A stretch of DNA of 37,721 nt from an uncultured Ruminococcus sp. (GTDB lineage: Bacteria > Bacillota > Clostridia > Oscillospirales > Ruminococcaceae): assembly GCA_949291345.1 (NCBI GenBank), contig CASEVP010000022.1:1-37721 (forward strand), read 5' to 3'. Within the stretch, counting starts at the first letter, position 1, and each line of letters starts with the position of its first letter. The notes beneath the pieces were generated by a model that was not told where the DNA came from, did no database searches, and worked only from the letters and a program-made list of their open reading frames with translations. Below are positions 24,721 to 34,800 of this stretch, piece after piece. The translations under genes were made by a program, and so were the position numbers.

Positions 24721-25260
24721 ATGTCTACGCTGAAAGATTATTATAATAGCACCGTTGCTCCTGCAATGATGAAAAAGTTCGGCTACGAAAATGTGATGCA
24801 GATTCCGAAGCTGGACAAAGTTGTTGTCAATGTGGCAGCAGGTGAGGCAAAAGACAATGCGAAGGTAATCGACGCAATTATGACAGATCTGGCAACAATC
24901 ACCGGTCAGAAGCCGGTAGTGTGCCGTGCAAAGAAGTCTGTCGCAAACTTTAAGCTGCGTGAGGGTATGCCGATTGGTGTAAAAGTGACCCTGCGTGGTG
25001 AAAAGATGTATGAATTTGTATATAAGCTGTTTAATGTCAGCTTTCCACGTGTAAGAGACTTCCGTGGTATCAATGGCAACTCTTTTGACGGTAAGGGTAA
25101 CTATTCTACCGGTGTAAAGGAACAGCTGATTTTCCCGGAGATCGAATACGATAAGATCGACAAAGTAAGAGGCATGGACATTAACTTCATTACAACGGCA
25201 AAGACCGACGAAGAGGCAAAAGAACTGCTGACACTGCTCGGCGCACCGTTTGCGAAGTAA
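24721..25260 (+). CDS. rplE: 50S ribosomal protein L5
   Basis: The 179-residue L5 binds 5S rRNA and contacts P-site tRNA. Signature blocks are [20 protein letters not shown], the [16 protein letters not shown] loop, and [19 protein letters not shown]. The length is standard and the gene lies 12 nt after rplX. Confidence 0.98.
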   Translation: MSTLKDYYNSTVAPAMMKKFGYENVMQIPKLDKVVVNVAAGEAKDNAKVIDAIMTDLATITGQKPVVCRAKKSVANFKLREGMPIGVKVTLRGEKMYEFVYKLFNVSFPRVRDFRGINGNSFDGKGNYSTGVKEQLIFPEIEYDKIDKVRGMDINFITTAKTDEEAKELLTLLGAPFAK

Positions 25261-25278
25261 TCAGGGAGGAAATAAATC

Positions 25279-25464
25279 ATGGCAAAAAAAGCAATGAAAT
25301 TGAAACAACAGAGAACTCCCAAGTTTTCCACACGTGCTTACACTCGTTGTAAGATCTGCGGAAGACCTCATGCTTATCTGAGAAAGTACGGCATCTGCCG
25401 TGTATGCTTCCGTGAATTGGCACATGAGGGCAAGATTCCGGGTGTGAAGAAAGCAAGCTGGTAA
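25279..25464 (+). CDS. rpsN: 30S ribosomal protein S14, zinc-binding short type
   Basis: The 61-residue S14 is of the short zinc type (type Z). It has two CXXC pairs: CKIC at the start of [16 protein letters not shown] and CRVC directly after it. It helps join the 30S head. The zinc-free paralogue is not seen in this window. Confidence 0.98.
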   Translation: MAKKAMKLKQQRTPKFSTRAYTRCKICGRPHAYLRKYGICRVCFRELAHEGKIPGVKKASW

Positions 25465-25494
25465 AGAGGAGTTTACGAAAAGGAGGTCATTGGC

Positions 25495-25893
25495 ATGCAG
25501 ATTACAGATACGATAGCAGATATTCTGACAAGAATTCGTAATGCAAGTAGTGCAAGGCACGCCACGGTTGACGTTCCTGCTTCAAATGTAAAGAAGGCTA
25601 TCACACAGATTCTGTTGGATGAAGGTTATATTAAGAGCTTTCAGATAATTGAAGATGGCAAGCAGGGCGTGATCCGCATCACACTGAAATATACAGAAAA
25701 TCGTTCACCGGTCATCACTGGTTTGCGCCGGGTATCGAAGCCGGGTTTGAGAATTTATTCCAGTTGTGAAGATATGCCGAAGGTACGTAAGGGACTGGGC
25801 ATCGCAATTGTTTCTACCTCAAAGGGTATTATGACAGATAAGAAGGCACGCGAACTAAATGTTGGCGGCGAAGTCTTAGCATTCGTTTGGTAA
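25495..25893 (+). CDS. rpsH: 30S ribosomal protein S8
   Basis: The 132-residue S8 binds the central domain of 16S rRNA and in E. coli represses the spc operon. [20 protein letters not shown] and the C-terminal [20 protein letters not shown] are diagnostic. AAAGGAGG precedes the ATG. No E. coli-like S8 target at rplE was sought in detail. Confidence 0.98.
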   Translation: MQITDTIADILTRIRNASSARHATVDVPASNVKKAITQILLDEGYIKSFQIIEDGKQGVIRITLKYTENRSPVITGLRRVSKPGLRIYSSCEDMPKVRKGLGIAIVSTSKGIMTDKKARELNVGGEVLAFVW

Positions 25894-25908
25894 GGAGGAC
25901 CCGGGATT

Positions 25909-26454
25909 ATGTCAAGAATAGGTAAAAAACCGATTGCTGTTCCTGCCGGCGTTGAAGTAAAGTGCGAAGACAATCTGGTTACAATAAAGGGTGCAAAAGG
26001 CACGCTGTCCAGACAGTTTTCCAAGGAACTTGGAATCGAAGTGGCAAACGGTGAAATCAACGTTACCCGCCCGAGCGATGACAAGGAACACAGATCACTG
26101 CACGGTCTGACAAGAACACTGATTGCAAACATGGTAGAGGGTGTCACAAACGGTTATTCCAAGACACTGATTATCGAAGGCGTCGGCTACCGTGCTGCAA
26201 AGAAGGGCAAGGACGTTGTAATGAACCTGGGCTATTCGCATCAGGTAATTATGTCAGAAAATGATGATATCAAGCTGGAAGTACCGCAGCCGAATACCAT
26301 TATTGTGAGTGGGATCGACAAGCAGAAGGTAGGTCAGTTTGCAGCAGAAGTACGTGAAAAACGTCCGCCGGAGCCATATAAGGGCAAAGGTATTCACTAT
26401 GTCGACGAACGTATCATCCGCAAGGAAGGTAAAGCCGGCAAGGGCAAGAAGTAA
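25909..26454 (+). CDS. rplF: 50S ribosomal protein L6
   Basis: The 181-residue L6 lies near the factor-binding site. [17 protein letters not shown] and the C-terminal [20 protein letters not shown] are conserved hallmarks; the two duplicated domains are complete. Confidence 0.98.
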   Translation: MSRIGKKPIAVPAGVEVKCEDNLVTIKGAKGTLSRQFSKELGIEVANGEINVTRPSDDKEHRSLHGLTRTLIANMVEGVTNGYSKTLIIEGVGYRAAKKGKDVVMNLGYSHQVIMSENDDIKLEVPQPNTIIVSGIDKQKVGQFAAEVREKRPPEPYKGKGIHYVDERIIRKEGKAGKGKK

Positions 26455-26476
26455 TTGAGGAAAGGAGTCAACCGCT

Positions 26477-26836
26477 ATGATAAAAAAAGTAGATAGCAAG
26501 AAAGCCAGAGCAAAGAGACACGCAAGAGTACGTGCAAAAATTTCCGGCACTCCTGATCGCCCCCGTCTGTGTGTATACCGTTCCACAAAGCATATTTATG
26601 CACAGCTGATTGACGATGTGAACGGTGTAACACTGGCATCCGCATCCAGCATGGATAAGGCGTTTGAAGGCGAAGGCGGCAATACAGAAGGAGCACGTAA
26701 GGTTGGCGAAATGATCGCAAAGCGTGCACTGGAAAAGAACATCACCGATGTTGTCTTCGACAGAGGCGGCTATTTGTACCACGGAAGAGTGAAGGAACTC
26801 GCTGACGGTGCACGTGAAAACGGACTGAAGTTCTAA
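26477..26836 (+). CDS. rplR: 50S ribosomal protein L18
   Basis: The 119-residue L18 binds 5S rRNA. The basic N-terminal tail ([19 protein letters not shown]), [20 protein letters not shown] and the C-terminal [20 protein letters not shown] are typical. Confidence 0.98.
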   Translation: MIKKVDSKKARAKRHARVRAKISGTPDRPRLCVYRSTKHIYAQLIDDVNGVTLASASSMDKAFEGEGGNTEGARKVGEMIAKRALEKNITDVVFDRGGYLYHGRVKELADGARENGLKF

Positions 26837-26853
26837 ACAAGGGAGGTATTACT

Positions 26854-27354
26854 TTGGCTAAAATTGATCCGCAGGGTCTCGAGCTTGCAGAAAAGGTCGT
26901 TTCCATTAACCGTGTTTCCAAGACCGTAAAGGGCGGTCGTATTATGAAGTTTTCTGCACTGGTTGTTGTCGGTGACGGCAATGGTATTGTAGGATTCGGT
27001 CTCGGAAAATCCGGCGAAGTACCGGATGCAATCCGCAAGGGCATTGAGGATGCAAAGAAGAACTTGATTAAGATCCCGCTGCGTGGTACAACTATTCCGC
27101 ACGAGATCATCGGAAAGTTTGGTGCCGGTGAAGTGCTGATGATGCCGGCAGCAGCAGGTACAGGCGTAATTGCCGGCGGTCCGGTACGTGCCGTACTGGA
27201 AGTAGCAGGCATCAAGGATATTCGTTCCAGAACACTGCGTTCGAATAATCCGTGTAACGTTGTACGTGCAACGATTAACGGATTGGCATCTTGCACCACA
27301 GCAGCGGAAGTTGCTGAAAAGAGAGGCAAGACTGTTAAAGAAATTTATAAATAA
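26854..27354 (+). CDS. rpsE: 30S ribosomal protein S5
   Basis: The 166-residue S5 affects translational accuracy and mRNA entry. The [20 protein letters not shown] block and the spectinomycin-loop region around [14 protein letters not shown] are intact. The start is TTG at 26854, with GGGAGGT about 7 nt upstream; there is no ATG nearby that gives a complete N-terminus. Confidence 0.97.
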   Translation: MAKIDPQGLELAEKVVSINRVSKTVKGGRIMKFSALVVVGDGNGIVGFGLGKSGEVPDAIRKGIEDAKKNLIKIPLRGTTIPHEIIGKFGAGEVLMMPAAAGTGVIAGGPVRAVLEVAGIKDIRSRTLRSNNPCNVVRATINGLASCTTAAEVAEKRGKTVKEIYK

Positions 27355-27366
27355 GGAGGGTGCGAA

Positions 27367-27543
27367 ATGGCAAAGGAAATCAAGCTCGTAAAAAGCCTGA
27401 TCGGTCGCAAGAAGGATCAGATTGCAACAGCAAATTCGCTGGGTCTGAAGAAGGTCGGCGATGTCAGCGTACAGCCTGAAAATGAGGCAACCCTCGGCAA
27501 GATCCAGAAAATTTCTCACCTCGTAGAGGTTACAGAGGCGTAA
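27367..27543 (+). CDS. rpmD: 50S ribosomal protein L30
   Basis: This short gene of 58 codons plus stop encodes L30. The translation begins MAKEIKLVKSLIGRKKDQIA and includes SLGLKKVGDVSVQPENEATL, which is typical of bacterial L30. AAGGAGGGTGCGAA precedes the ATG. It lies between rpsE and rplO as in other Firmicutes. Confidence 0.97.
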   Translation: MAKEIKLVKSLIGRKKDQIATANSLGLKKVGDVSVQPENEATLGKIQKISHLVEVTEA

Positions 27544-27572
27544 GACAAAATCTAAGGAGGTGCAAGTAAACC

Positions 27573-28013
27573 ATGAAGCTTCACGAATTGTCCCCGGCTC
27601 CGGGTTCTACAAAAGAAGTAAAGCGTGTTGGACGTGGTCATGGTTCCGGTAACGGAAAGACAGCCGGTAAAGGACACAAGGGCCAGAATGCACGTAGCGG
27701 CGGCGGCGTAAGAATCGGTTTTGAAGGCGGTCAGATGCCGTTGACTAGACGTATTCCGAAGAGAGGTTTCAATAACATCTTTGCAAAGGAATATGCAATT
27801 GTAAATGTATCAGACCTGAACAAGTTTACAGATGGTACTGTCGTAGATGCAGAGCTTCTGAAGGCAGCTGGCCTTATTAAGAAGGAATGCGACGGCGTAA
27901 AGGTACTGGGTGATGGTGAGCTGACAACTAAGCTGACTGTAAAGGCTGCAAAGTTCACCAAGAGCGCAGCTGAGAAAATTGAAAAGGCTGGCGGAAAAGC
28001 AGAGGTGATGTAA
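27573..28013 (+). CDS. rplO: 50S ribosomal protein L15
   Basis: The 146-residue L15 is a late large-subunit assembly protein. The Gly-rich basic N-terminus ([20 protein letters not shown], then [20 protein letters not shown]) and the [10 protein letters not shown] motif are intact. The stop is one base before the secY GTG. Confidence 0.98.
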   Translation: MKLHELSPAPGSTKEVKRVGRGHGSGNGKTAGKGHKGQNARSGGGVRIGFEGGQMPLTRRIPKRGFNNIFAKEYAIVNVSDLNKFTDGTVVDAELLKAAGLIKKECDGVKVLGDGELTTKLTVKAAKFTKSAAEKIEKAGGKAEVM

Positions 28014-28014
28014 C

Positions 28015-29340
28015 GTGTTTAAAACGTTAAGAGATGCATGGAGCATTCCGGAGATTCGGAAAAAGCTTCTGTACACATTGCTGATGCTCCTGATTTTCCG
28101 ACTTGGAAGTGCGGTTGTTGTGCCGTTTCTGGATACAACGACAGTCGGTGATTGGATGTCCACTAATGCGACTGGCGGTAACTTCCTGGAATATCTGGAT
28201 ATTATCACTGGTGGTGCCCTTTCACAGGCAACCGTATTTTCTTTGTCCATTACCCCATATATCAACGCTTCCATCATTATGCAGCTGCTGACTTATGCAC
28301 TGCCTCCGCTGGAACGTCTGCGTGATGAAGGGGAAGAAGGACAGAAAAAGCTTAACAAAATTACTGCTGCCGTATCTCTGGCATTGTCAGTGTTTATGTC
28401 GTTTGCATACTACCTGACATTGAAAAACCAGATGGGCGCTGTTGTTGACGGCGGTTCTGATATAGCAAATGTCTTTATTGGCTTTGTAATTGTATTATCC
28501 TTTGTTGCCGGTACTTCTATAGTCGTATGGATGGGTAACCGGATCAATGATAAGGGAATTGGAAATGGTATTTCTATGCTGTTGTTTGCCGGTATTCTTG
28601 CAAGATTTCCAGTTATGGCGGGCACGCTTGCCGATCTTACCATGAGTGAACCGCAGCAGTACTTCTTTGAATCTCTTGCGGTTCTGGTGCTCTTTATTGT
28701 AATGATTGCATTTATCGTGTTTATGAATGCATCCGAGCGCCGGATTCCGATTCAGTATGCAAAGCGGGTTGTGGGCAGAAAACAGTATGGTGGGCAGTCC
28801 ACTCATATTCCAATTAAGGTTTGCATGAGCGGTGTTATGCCGATTATCTTTGCAATGTCCTTTATGTCCCTGCCCGGCACCATCAGTCTGTTCAAACCGG
28901 TATATACGGAGCCGACAGGCTTTTGGCAGAATTTTTACAACGGTTTTATTAATTTCTTTAATACCAGTACATGGACTTATGCAGTGGTATACTTTATTTT
29001 AATCATTGCATTTAACTATTTTTATGTATCAATGCAGTATAATCCCATTGAGATTGCCAATAATCTCCGTCAGAATAATGGCGGTATCCCGGGAATTCGT
29101 CCCGGAAAACCCACATCGGATTATATCCAGCGTGTTCTATCTAAGATCACCTTGGTGGGTGCATTTTTCTTGGGTATCATTGCCATCTTCCCGATTGCAA
29201 TGACATGGTTTGATCCGAATTTAAGCTCACTGGCAATGGGTGGTACGACAATCCTGATTGTTGTCAGCGTGGCACTTGAAACCGTTCGTACGCTGGAGTC
29301 TGAGATGATGATGCGACATCATAAAGGTTTCCTTGAATAA
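28015..29340 (+). CDS. secY: Preprotein translocase subunit SecY
   Basis: The 441-residue SecY is the channel of the Sec translocon. Ten membrane segments can be traced, with the plug region after TM1 and the conserved cytosolic loops. Visible motifs are GNGISMLLFAGILARFP, the RRIPIQYAKRVVGRKQYGGQ loop contacting the ribosome/SecA, and NNGGIPGIRPGKPTSDY. The start is GTG, with AGAGGTG inside the rplO end. It exports the secreted proteins at both ends of the window. Confidence 0.98.
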   Translation: MFKTLRDAWSIPEIRKKLLYTLLMLLIFRLGSAVVVPFLDTTTVGDWMSTNATGGNFLEYLDIITGGALSQATVFSLSITPYINASIIMQLLTYALPPLERLRDEGEEGQKKLNKITAAVSLALSVFMSFAYYLTLKNQMGAVVDGGSDIANVFIGFVIVLSFVAGTSIVVWMGNRINDKGIGNGISMLLFAGILARFPVMAGTLADLTMSEPQQYFFESLAVLVLFIVMIAFIVFMNASERRIPIQYAKRVVGRKQYGGQSTHIPIKVCMSGVMPIIFAMSFMSLPGTISLFKPVYTEPTGFWQNFYNGFINFFNTSTWTYAVVYFILIIAFNYFYVSMQYNPIEIANNLRQNNGGIPGIRPGKPTSDYIQRVLSKITLVGAFFLGIIAIFPIAMTWFDPNLSSLAMGGTTILIVVSVALETVRTLESEMMMRHHKGFLE

Positions 29341-29360
29341 GAAAGGGAGGCATATTCCGT

Positions 29361-29996
29361 ATGAATCTGATTTTATTGGGCGCACCCGGCGCCGGCAAAG
29401 GTACACAGGCAGAAGTGATTTCACAGGCACTGTCCATTCCGCAGATTTCCACAGGCAATATGCTGCGTGAGGCGGTAAAAAACGGAACCGAATATGGCAT
29501 GAAAGCAAAAGCTGCAATGGACAGCGGTGCGTTGGTATCGGATGATATTGTAATTGGCATTCTGAAAGAACGGATTGCACAGGATGACTGCAAGAACGGT
29601 TTTATTTTAGATGGTTTTCCCCGCAGTGTACCACAAGCAGAGGCACTTGATGAAATGGGCGTGAAAATCGATAAGGTGCTGGAGATTTTTGTACCCGATG
29701 AGACCATTAAAGAACGGGTATCGGGCAGAAGAGTATGCGAAGACTGCGGTGCATCGTATCATGTGCAATTTAAGCCAACGAAGACGGAAGGCGTATGTGA
29801 TAAGTGCGGTGGTGCAACTGTGATTCGTAAAGATGACCAGCCAGAAACCGTATTGGAGCGTTTGGCGACCTATCATAAAACCACAGAACCTTTGAAGGCT
29901 TACTACGAAAAGCAAGGAAAGCTTGAAACCGTAGTCGGACAGGAGGAAGTTGCAGATACGACTGCACTGACACTGAAGGCTGTGGGCGTAAAATGA
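29361..29996 (+). CDS. adk: Adenylate kinase
   Basis: The 211-residue adenylate kinase interconverts ATP, AMP and ADP. It has the P-loop GAPGAGKGTQ, the AMP-site ISTGNMLREA and the DGFPRS motif. The long-form LID carries four cysteines (CEDC and CDKC), as in zinc-binding Gram-positive enzymes. It overlaps map by ATGA. Confidence 0.97.
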   Translation: MNLILLGAPGAGKGTQAEVISQALSIPQISTGNMLREAVKNGTEYGMKAKAAMDSGALVSDDIVIGILKERIAQDDCKNGFILDGFPRSVPQAEALDEMGVKIDKVLEIFVPDETIKERVSGRRVCEDCGASYHVQFKPTKTEGVCDKCGGATVIRKDDQPETVLERLATYHKTTEPLKAYYEKQGKLETVVGQEEVADTTALTLKAVGVK

Positions 29997-30745
29997 GTGT
30001 AACCATCAAATCAAAAACCGATTTACGCAAGATGCGGGAGGCAGGTCGGATTGCTGCACGGGCACTTGAACATGCTGGAAAGGTGATACACCCTGGTATG
30101 ACGACAAAGCAGCTCGATAAAAGCATACACGATTTTATTGTTGGCTGCGGTGCTGTTCCGACATTTCTCGGATACGGCGGATTTCCGGCAAGCGCCTGCA
30201 TATCGATTAATGAAGAAGTGATTCATGGCATCCCGAATTCGAAACGTGTTATCCATGAGGGCGATATTGTCAGCGTGGATGTGGGTGCTACTTATGACGG
30301 ATTTGTCGGCGATACGGCATACACGTTTGCAGTTGGCAATATTTCGGAAGAGGCAGCCGATCTTTTGCGTGTAACTGAGGAAAGCCTGTACGAGGCAATC
30401 AAGGCAGCGCAGGTGGGTGCGCACTTGGGTGATGTGTCTCATACTGTAGAGACGTACTGCGGTTCACGGGGATATGGCATTGTACGGGAATATTGTGGTC
30501 ATGGGATCGGACGGGAAATGCATGAAGATCCAGAAGTGCCGAACTATGGCAAGCCGGGACACGGAATACGACTAATCCCGGGAATGACATTCTGTATTGA
30601 GCCGATGATCAACGGCAAGGGTGATGCAATACGGGTATTAGGCGATGGCTGGACGGTAGTGACACGGAACGGCTCGTTAGCTGCGCATTTTGAACACGAA
30701 ATTGCAGTAACGCAGGATGGACCGGTAATTCTGACTAGACCGTAA
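29993..30745 (+). CDS. map: Type I methionine aminopeptidase
   Basis: The 250-residue enzyme removes N-terminal Met from new proteins. The five metal ligands can be assigned: two Asp in VSVDVGATYDGFVGDTAYTF, His in GHGIGREMHEDPEVPN, Glu in FCIEPMI and Glu in FEHEIAVTQDG. The substrate-side His is in NEEVIHGIP. It lacks the N-terminal SH3-binding or zinc extension of larger forms. Confidence 0.97.
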   Translation: MSVTIKSKTDLRKMREAGRIAARALEHAGKVIHPGMTTKQLDKSIHDFIVGCGAVPTFLGYGGFPASACISINEEVIHGIPNSKRVIHEGDIVSVDVGATYDGFVGDTAYTFAVGNISEEAADLLRVTEESLYEAIKAAQVGAHLGDVSHTVETYCGSRGYGIVREYCGHGIGREMHEDPEVPNYGKPGHGIRLIPGMTFCIEPMINGKGDAIRVLGDGWTVVTRNGSLAAHFEHEIAVTQDGPVILTRP

Positions 30746-30758
30746 CGGAGGAGTACGG

Positions 30759-31013
30759 ATGGAACTAACGAGAGGTCTGGTAGTAAAGGCGTTGGCAGGA
30801 AAAGAAAAAGGCGGGTTTTATGTTGTGACCGGGGTCGATGGCGCATATGCGGAAATCGCAAACGGAAAAAAACGTAAGCTCAAGGCGCCGAAACGGAAAA
30901 ATGTCCGCCATTTGCAAATGACGAGTCGTCTGGTTGATATGGAATGTGTCACGGATAAAAAACTCAGAAGTTTGTTGAAAGAATATCAGTGTGATGCAAG
31001 ATCGCTGCACTGA
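30759..31013 (+). CDS. KOW-domain RNA-binding protein
   Basis: This 84-residue basic protein has an N-terminal KOW/L14e-like beta domain ([20 protein letters not shown]) and a Lys/Arg-rich stretch ([20 protein letters not shown]). Clostridia often carry such a gene between map and infA. It may bind rRNA or assist ribosome assembly, but its function is not known. GGAGGAG lies before the ATG. Confidence 0.8.
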   Translation: MELTRGLVVKALAGKEKGGFYVVTGVDGAYAEIANGKKRKLKAPKRKNVRHLQMTSRLVDMECVTDKKLRSLLKEYQCDARSLH

Positions 31014-31045
31014 AGAAACAGATACCCGTCGGGGAGGTTATCAAT

Positions 31046-31264
31046 TTGTCAAAGCAGGATGTCATTGAAGTAGAAGGTATCGTACTGGAATCTCTGCCGA
31101 ATGCCATGTTCAAGGTAGAGCTGGAGAATAAGCATGTGATACTGGCACATGTGTCTGGCAAGCTGCGGATGAACTATATCCGAATCGTACCTGGGGATAA
31201 GGTAACAGTAGAGATGTCACCCTATGATTTGTCAAAAGGCAGAATCACTTGGAGATCCAAGTAA
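31046..31264 (+). CDS. infA: Translation initiation factor IF-1
   Basis: The 72-residue IF-1 is an OB-fold factor that fills the A site during initiation. [20 protein letters not shown] and [19 protein letters not shown] are diagnostic. The sequence opens with TTG at 31046, directly before TCAAAGCAG, with GGGAGG upstream. Length is standard. Confidence 0.96.
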   Translation: MSKQDVIEVEGIVLESLPNAMFKVELENKHVILAHVSGKLRMNYIRIVPGDKVTVEMSPYDLSKGRITWRSK

Positions 31265-31276
31265 GCGCGTGAATAA

Positions 31277-31513
<237 letters not shown>

Positions 31514-31547
31514 GCTCGGGATTTTGAAATATGGAGGTGCAGGAAGA

Positions 31548-31916
31548 ATGGCAAGAATAGCAGGCGTAGACCTTCCGAAGAATAAGCGGATCGAAATTGG
31601 TCTGACTTATATTTATGGAATTGGTCGCAGCACAGCAGACGAAATTCTGGCAGGAACCGGTGTAAATCCGGATACCCGTGTGAAGGATCTGACAGAAGAA
31701 GATGTTGCAAAGCTGCGTGATTATATCGATAAGCACTGCGTGGTAGAAGGTGATCTTCGCCGTGAAGTGGCATTGAATATCAAAAGACTCGTAGAGATTG
31801 GTTGTTACCGTGGGGTACGTCACCGTAAGGGTTTGCCGGTAAGAGGGCAGCGTACAAAGACAAATGCAAGAACCCGAAAGGGTCCGGTAAAGACCATCGC
31901 AAATAAGAAGAAGTAA
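31548..31916 (+). CDS. rpsM: 30S ribosomal protein S13
   Basis: The 122-residue S13 contacts P-site tRNA and the large subunit. [34 protein letters not shown] and the basic C-terminus ([18 protein letters not shown]) are typical. The ATG at 31548 follows GGAGGTGC; an earlier ATG at 31524 would add eight untypical residues. Confidence 0.98.
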   Translation: MARIAGVDLPKNKRIEIGLTYIYGIGRSTADEILAGTGVNPDTRVKDLTEEDVAKLRDYIDKHCVVEGDLRREVALNIKRLVEIGCYRGVRHRKGLPVRGQRTKTNARTRKGPVKTIANKKK

Positions 31917-31932
31917 GGGAGGGTGTTTCGTT

Positions 31933-32334
31933 TTGGCACAGCAGAAAGGCAAAAAAGTTGTGGTACGTCGCCGCAGAGAACGTAAGAATATCGAAAACGG
32001 TGCAGTACACATTCAGTCCACATTTAACAACACCATCGTGACCATTACCGATACTCAGGGCAATGCAATTTCATGGGCAAGCTCTGGCGGACTGGGTTTC
32101 CGTGGCTCCAGAAAGTCTACACCGTTTGCAGCTCAGACAGCAGCAGAGACAGCAGCGAAGGCAGCAATGGAACACGGTCTGAAGACGGTTGAAGTATATG
32201 TAAAGGGTCCGGGATCCGGTCGTGAAGCAGCAATTCGTGCGCTGCAGACTGTAGGCCTGGAAGTCAAGATGATCAAGGATGTAACCCCGATCCCTCATAA
32301 TGGATGCCGTCCGCCGAAGAGACGTCGCGTCTGA
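31933..32334 (+). CDS. rpsK: 30S ribosomal protein S11
   Basis: The 133-residue S11 shapes the platform and E-site mRNA path. [40 protein letters not shown] and the C-terminal [14 protein letters not shown] are diagnostic. The start is TTG at 31933, after GGGAGGGTG. Confidence 0.97.
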   Translation: MAQQKGKKVVVRRRRERKNIENGAVHIQSTFNNTIVTITDTQGNAISWASSGGLGFRGSRKSTPFAAQTAAETAAKAAMEHGLKTVEVYVKGPGSGREAAIRALQTVGLEVKMIKDVTPIPHNGCRPPKRRRV

Positions 32335-32361
32335 TTGAAACTACAGGAGGTGTAATGAATT

Positions 32362-32958
32362 ATGGCAGTAAGTAGAGAACCAATTCTCAAGAGATGCCGT
32401 TATCTGGGAATCAGCCCGATGGTAATGGGAATCTCAAAGGATTCGAACCGTCACCCGGGTGCAGGTAACCGCAAAAAGGTTTCTGAATACGGTATGCAGC
32501 TCAAGGAAAAGCAGAAGCTGAAGTTCATCTACGGCGTAGGCGAAAAGCAGTTCCGTCATTTGTTTGAGATTGCATCGAAGATGGAAGGTAAGGCCGGTGA
32601 TAACCTGATTTCCTGCCTGGAAGCTCGTTTGGACAGTGTTGTGTTCCGTATGGGATTGGCGCTGACTCGTCGAGAAGCAAGACAGCTCGTTACACATCGC
32701 CACTTCACCGTAAACGGTCAGCCGGTAGATATTCCGTCGTATCGTGTAAAACCTGGTGATGTTGTGGCACTGTGCGAAAAGAGCCGCACAAGCAACAAGT
32801 TTAAGGAAACGGTAGAACAGACAGCAGACCGTACCGTACCGGTATGGATGGAAGCAGATAAAGAAAACTTCTCGGCAAAAATCGTCCGTTTGGCAACACC
32901 GGAAGATTTGGACTACGAAGTAGCTGCACATCTGATTGTCGAGTTGTACTCCAAGTAA
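32362..32958 (+). CDS. rpsD: 30S ribosomal protein S4, Cys-poor type
   Basis: The 198-residue S4 starts 30S assembly and is an mRNA-binding autoregulator in E. coli and B. subtilis. The N-terminus, SREPILKRCRYLGISPMVMG, lacks the four zinc cysteines of the C+ type, as in other Clostridia. The S4 RNA-binding domain LEARLDSVVFRMGLALTRRE is intact. AGGAGGTG precedes the start. It lies in the alpha operon here, unlike the separate rpsD of B. subtilis. Confidence 0.97.
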   Translation: MAVSREPILKRCRYLGISPMVMGISKDSNRHPGAGNRKKVSEYGMQLKEKQKLKFIYGVGEKQFRHLFEIASKMEGKAGDNLISCLEARLDSVVFRMGLALTRREARQLVTHRHFTVNGQPVDIPSYRVKPGDVVALCEKSRTSNKFKETVEQTADRTVPVWMEADKENFSAKIVRLATPEDLDYEVAAHLIVELYSK

Positions 32959-32996
32959 TCATTTGCGTTTACGGAACATTGAAAGCAAGATTGTGT

Positions 32997-33036
32997 CATA
33001 TATACAGACAATGGGAAGAGATGTCTGGAGTATATG
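32997..33036 (+). other. Long imperfect hairpin between rpsD and rpoA
   Basis: CATATATACAGACA (32997-33010) pairs imperfectly with TGTCTGGAGTATATG (33022-33036) around an 11-nt loop, with one mismatch, one wobble and one bulge. There is no U-tract. The 124-nt spacer ends in GGAGGGTG before rpoA. It may help set the ratio of ribosomal proteins to RNA polymerase alpha. Confidence 0.5.
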
Positions 33037-33082
33037 CACAGAGAAACCACAGAAAAGCTACCAAGCATAGGAGGGTGTTTTT

Positions 33083-34036
33083 ATGCTGGAGAAGATAGAA
33101 AAGCCGGAACTCGACACAGTGGAACTGCGCAGCGACGGGAAATACGGTAAGTTTGTATTGGCACCGCTGGAACGTGGCTATGGCATTACGCTTGGCAACA
33201 GTCTGCGGCGTGTGCTGCTCTCCTCATTGCCCGGTGTGGCTGTAAATTCCGTGAAGATTGATGGCGTACACCATGAACTGAGTACGATTCCCGGTGTAAA
33301 AGAGGATGTGACCGAAATCATCCTGAGCCTGAAGGGACTAACCGCAAAGCTGTATGGTGACGGTCCAAAAACCGTGTACATCGAAGCCGAAGGGGAATGT
33401 GAAGTTACAGCTGGCGATATCAAGACGGATTCTGAAGTGGATATCCTAGATCCGGGCATGCACATTGCAACTTTGGGGAAGGGCGCAAGCCTCTATATGG
33501 AGATCGTCATTGATCGAGGCAGAGGCTATGTTTCTGCTGAACGCAATAAGCAGATGATGAATGCACCAATCGATGTGATTGCAGTAGACAGTATATATAC
33601 TCCTGTGCTGAAGGTGAACTACCAGGTGGAGGATACTCGAATTGGTCAGGTGACTGATTTGGATAAACTGACACTGGAAGTTTGGACAGATGGAACGATC
33701 TCTGCCAAAGAAGCCATCTCACAGGCAGCCAATCTCCTCAACGAGCATCTGAAGCTGTTCATTGACCTCTCTGACGAGGCAAGCATAGCGGAAGTTCTTG
33801 TTGAAAAGGACGATAAAGGAAAAGAAAAAATCCTAGAGATGACCATTGAGGAACTTGACTTATCCGTGCGGTCATTTAACTGCTTAAAACGTGCGGGAAT
33901 CAATACCGTGGACGATTTGATTAACAAGTCAGAGGAAGAAATGCTGAAGGTGCGTAACCTGGGTAAGAAGTCCTTTGATGAAGTGCGGGAAAAACTCCAA
34001 TCATTGGGGTTTGACCTTGCCAGTGAGGAAGACTGA
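33083..34036 (+). CDS. rpoA: RNA polymerase subunit alpha
   Basis: The 317-residue alpha subunit. The N-terminal dimerisation and assembly domain (about 1-230) has [20 protein letters not shown] and [15 protein letters not shown] linker ([19 protein letters not shown]) leads to the C-terminal helix-hairpin-helix domain, [20 protein letters not shown] then [18 protein letters not shown], which binds UP elements and activators. The length is normal for Firmicutes. Confidence 0.98.
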   Translation: MLEKIEKPELDTVELRSDGKYGKFVLAPLERGYGITLGNSLRRVLLSSLPGVAVNSVKIDGVHHELSTIPGVKEDVTEIILSLKGLTAKLYGDGPKTVYIEAEGECEVTAGDIKTDSEVDILDPGMHIATLGKGASLYMEIVIDRGRGYVSAERNKQMMNAPIDVIAVDSIYTPVLKVNYQVEDTRIGQVTDLDKLTLEVWTDGTISAKEAISQAANLLNEHLKLFIDLSDEASIAEVLVEKDDKGKEKILEMTIEELDLSVRSFNCLKRAGINTVDDLINKSEEEMLKVRNLGKKSFDEVREKLQSLGFDLASEED

Positions 34037-34114
34037 AAAGCAAATTGAGAGCATACATGCGGTATGAGGGATAAACATAACCCGTCACCGCAGCTAGAAA
34101 AGGAGTGAATCATA

Positions 34115-34456
34115 ATGCCGGGTACCAGAAAACTGGGCAGACCGACCGATCATAGAAAGGCGATGCTGCGTGGAATGGTAACATTCCTGCTGGAGAATGG
34201 TCAGATTGAGACGACACTGACACGTGCAAAAGAAGTGCGTGCTATGGCAGAAAAGATGATCACCATCGCTAAGACAAATGATCTGCATGCAAAGCGGCAG
34301 GTTATGGCGTATGTTACAAAGGAGAGCGTAACAAAGAAGCTCTTTGATGAAATTGCACCGAATTATGCAGACCGCAAGGGTGGCTATACACAAATTATTA
34401 AGATTGGTCCCCGCCGTGGTGATGCAGCAGAAATGGCGATCATTAAGCTCGTGTAA
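34115..34456 (+). CDS. rplQ: 50S ribosomal protein L17
   Basis: The 113-residue L17 sits near the tunnel exit. [20 protein letters not shown] and [22 protein letters not shown] text ([20 protein letters not shown]) are diagnostic. It is the last gene of the cluster; a terminator follows. The ecf, truA, rplM and rpsI genes often found next in Bacilli are absent. Confidence 0.98.
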   Translation: MPGTRKLGRPTDHRKAMLRGMVTFLLENGQIETTLTRAKEVRAMAEKMITIAKTNDLHAKRQVMAYVTKESVTKKLFDEIAPNYADRKGGYTQIIKIGPRRGDAAEMAIIKLV

Positions 34457-34474
34457 ATGTGAATCAATATGACG

Positions 34475-34512
34475 AAAATGGTGGCACTGTAAAAGAAAGG
34501 TGTCACCATTTT
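34475..34512 (+). terminator. Terminator of the S10-spc-alpha cluster
   Basis: AAAATGGTGGCAC (34475-34487) pairs with GTGTCACCATTTT (34500-34512), one pair being G-T, around a 12-nt loop. The U residues are inside the stem end. It lies 19 nt after the rplQ stop. Confidence 0.82.
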
Positions 34513-34695
34513 GCATAAATAAGCATGTGGAAAAAATGTTGAAAATGAGTTTTTTGTTCATAAAGATGTGAATGAACAAAGAAATCGCATGGAAATAAAT
34601 AGTAAAACAATAAAATATTTTGTACATAAATTGTGCAAATCAATAAAAAATGAGATAATTATTTATTGAAATTTACTGAAATGTATGAGAATCTC
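34513..34695. other. AT-rich spacer
   Basis: Very AT-rich non-coding DNA without a credible gene on either strand. It may supply UP-element-like sequence to the promoter at 34696. Confidence 0.4.
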
Positions 34696-34724
34696 TTTAC
34701 AATTAGAAAAATTTAGAGTATAAT
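34696..34724 (+). promoter_or_regulatory. Promoter of a candidate small RNA
   Basis: TTTACA (34696-34701), a 17-nt spacer and TATAAT (34719-34724), embedded in AT-rich DNA. Transcription should start near 34731. Confidence 0.7.
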
Positions 34725-34730
34725 TTGAAT

Positions 34731-34800
34731 AAACGATGGAGTCGCTTCATTCGGATAAAGCATAAGCAATGTGGATAACGAAACGAAAGCGACTTTTTTC
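34731..34800 (+). ncRNA. Candidate 70-nt small RNA ending at an intrinsic terminator
   Basis: From the predicted start near 34731 the transcript folds almost at once: GTCGCTT (34741-34747) pairs with AAGCGAC (34787-34793), and TTCG pairs with CGAA inside, followed by six T residues (34794-34799). The apical loop is about 25 nt. There is no open reading frame of note. It could instead be an attenuated leader for the cohesin gene, but that gene has its own promoter at 34979. Confidence 0.55.

Noticed and set aside
34770..34778. Perfect DnaA-box-like TGTGGATAA; a second copy at 5547-5555
   Set aside because: Isolated single copies far apart, with no cluster, AT-rich unwinding repeat or dnaA/dnaN neighbour, so no origin is called.
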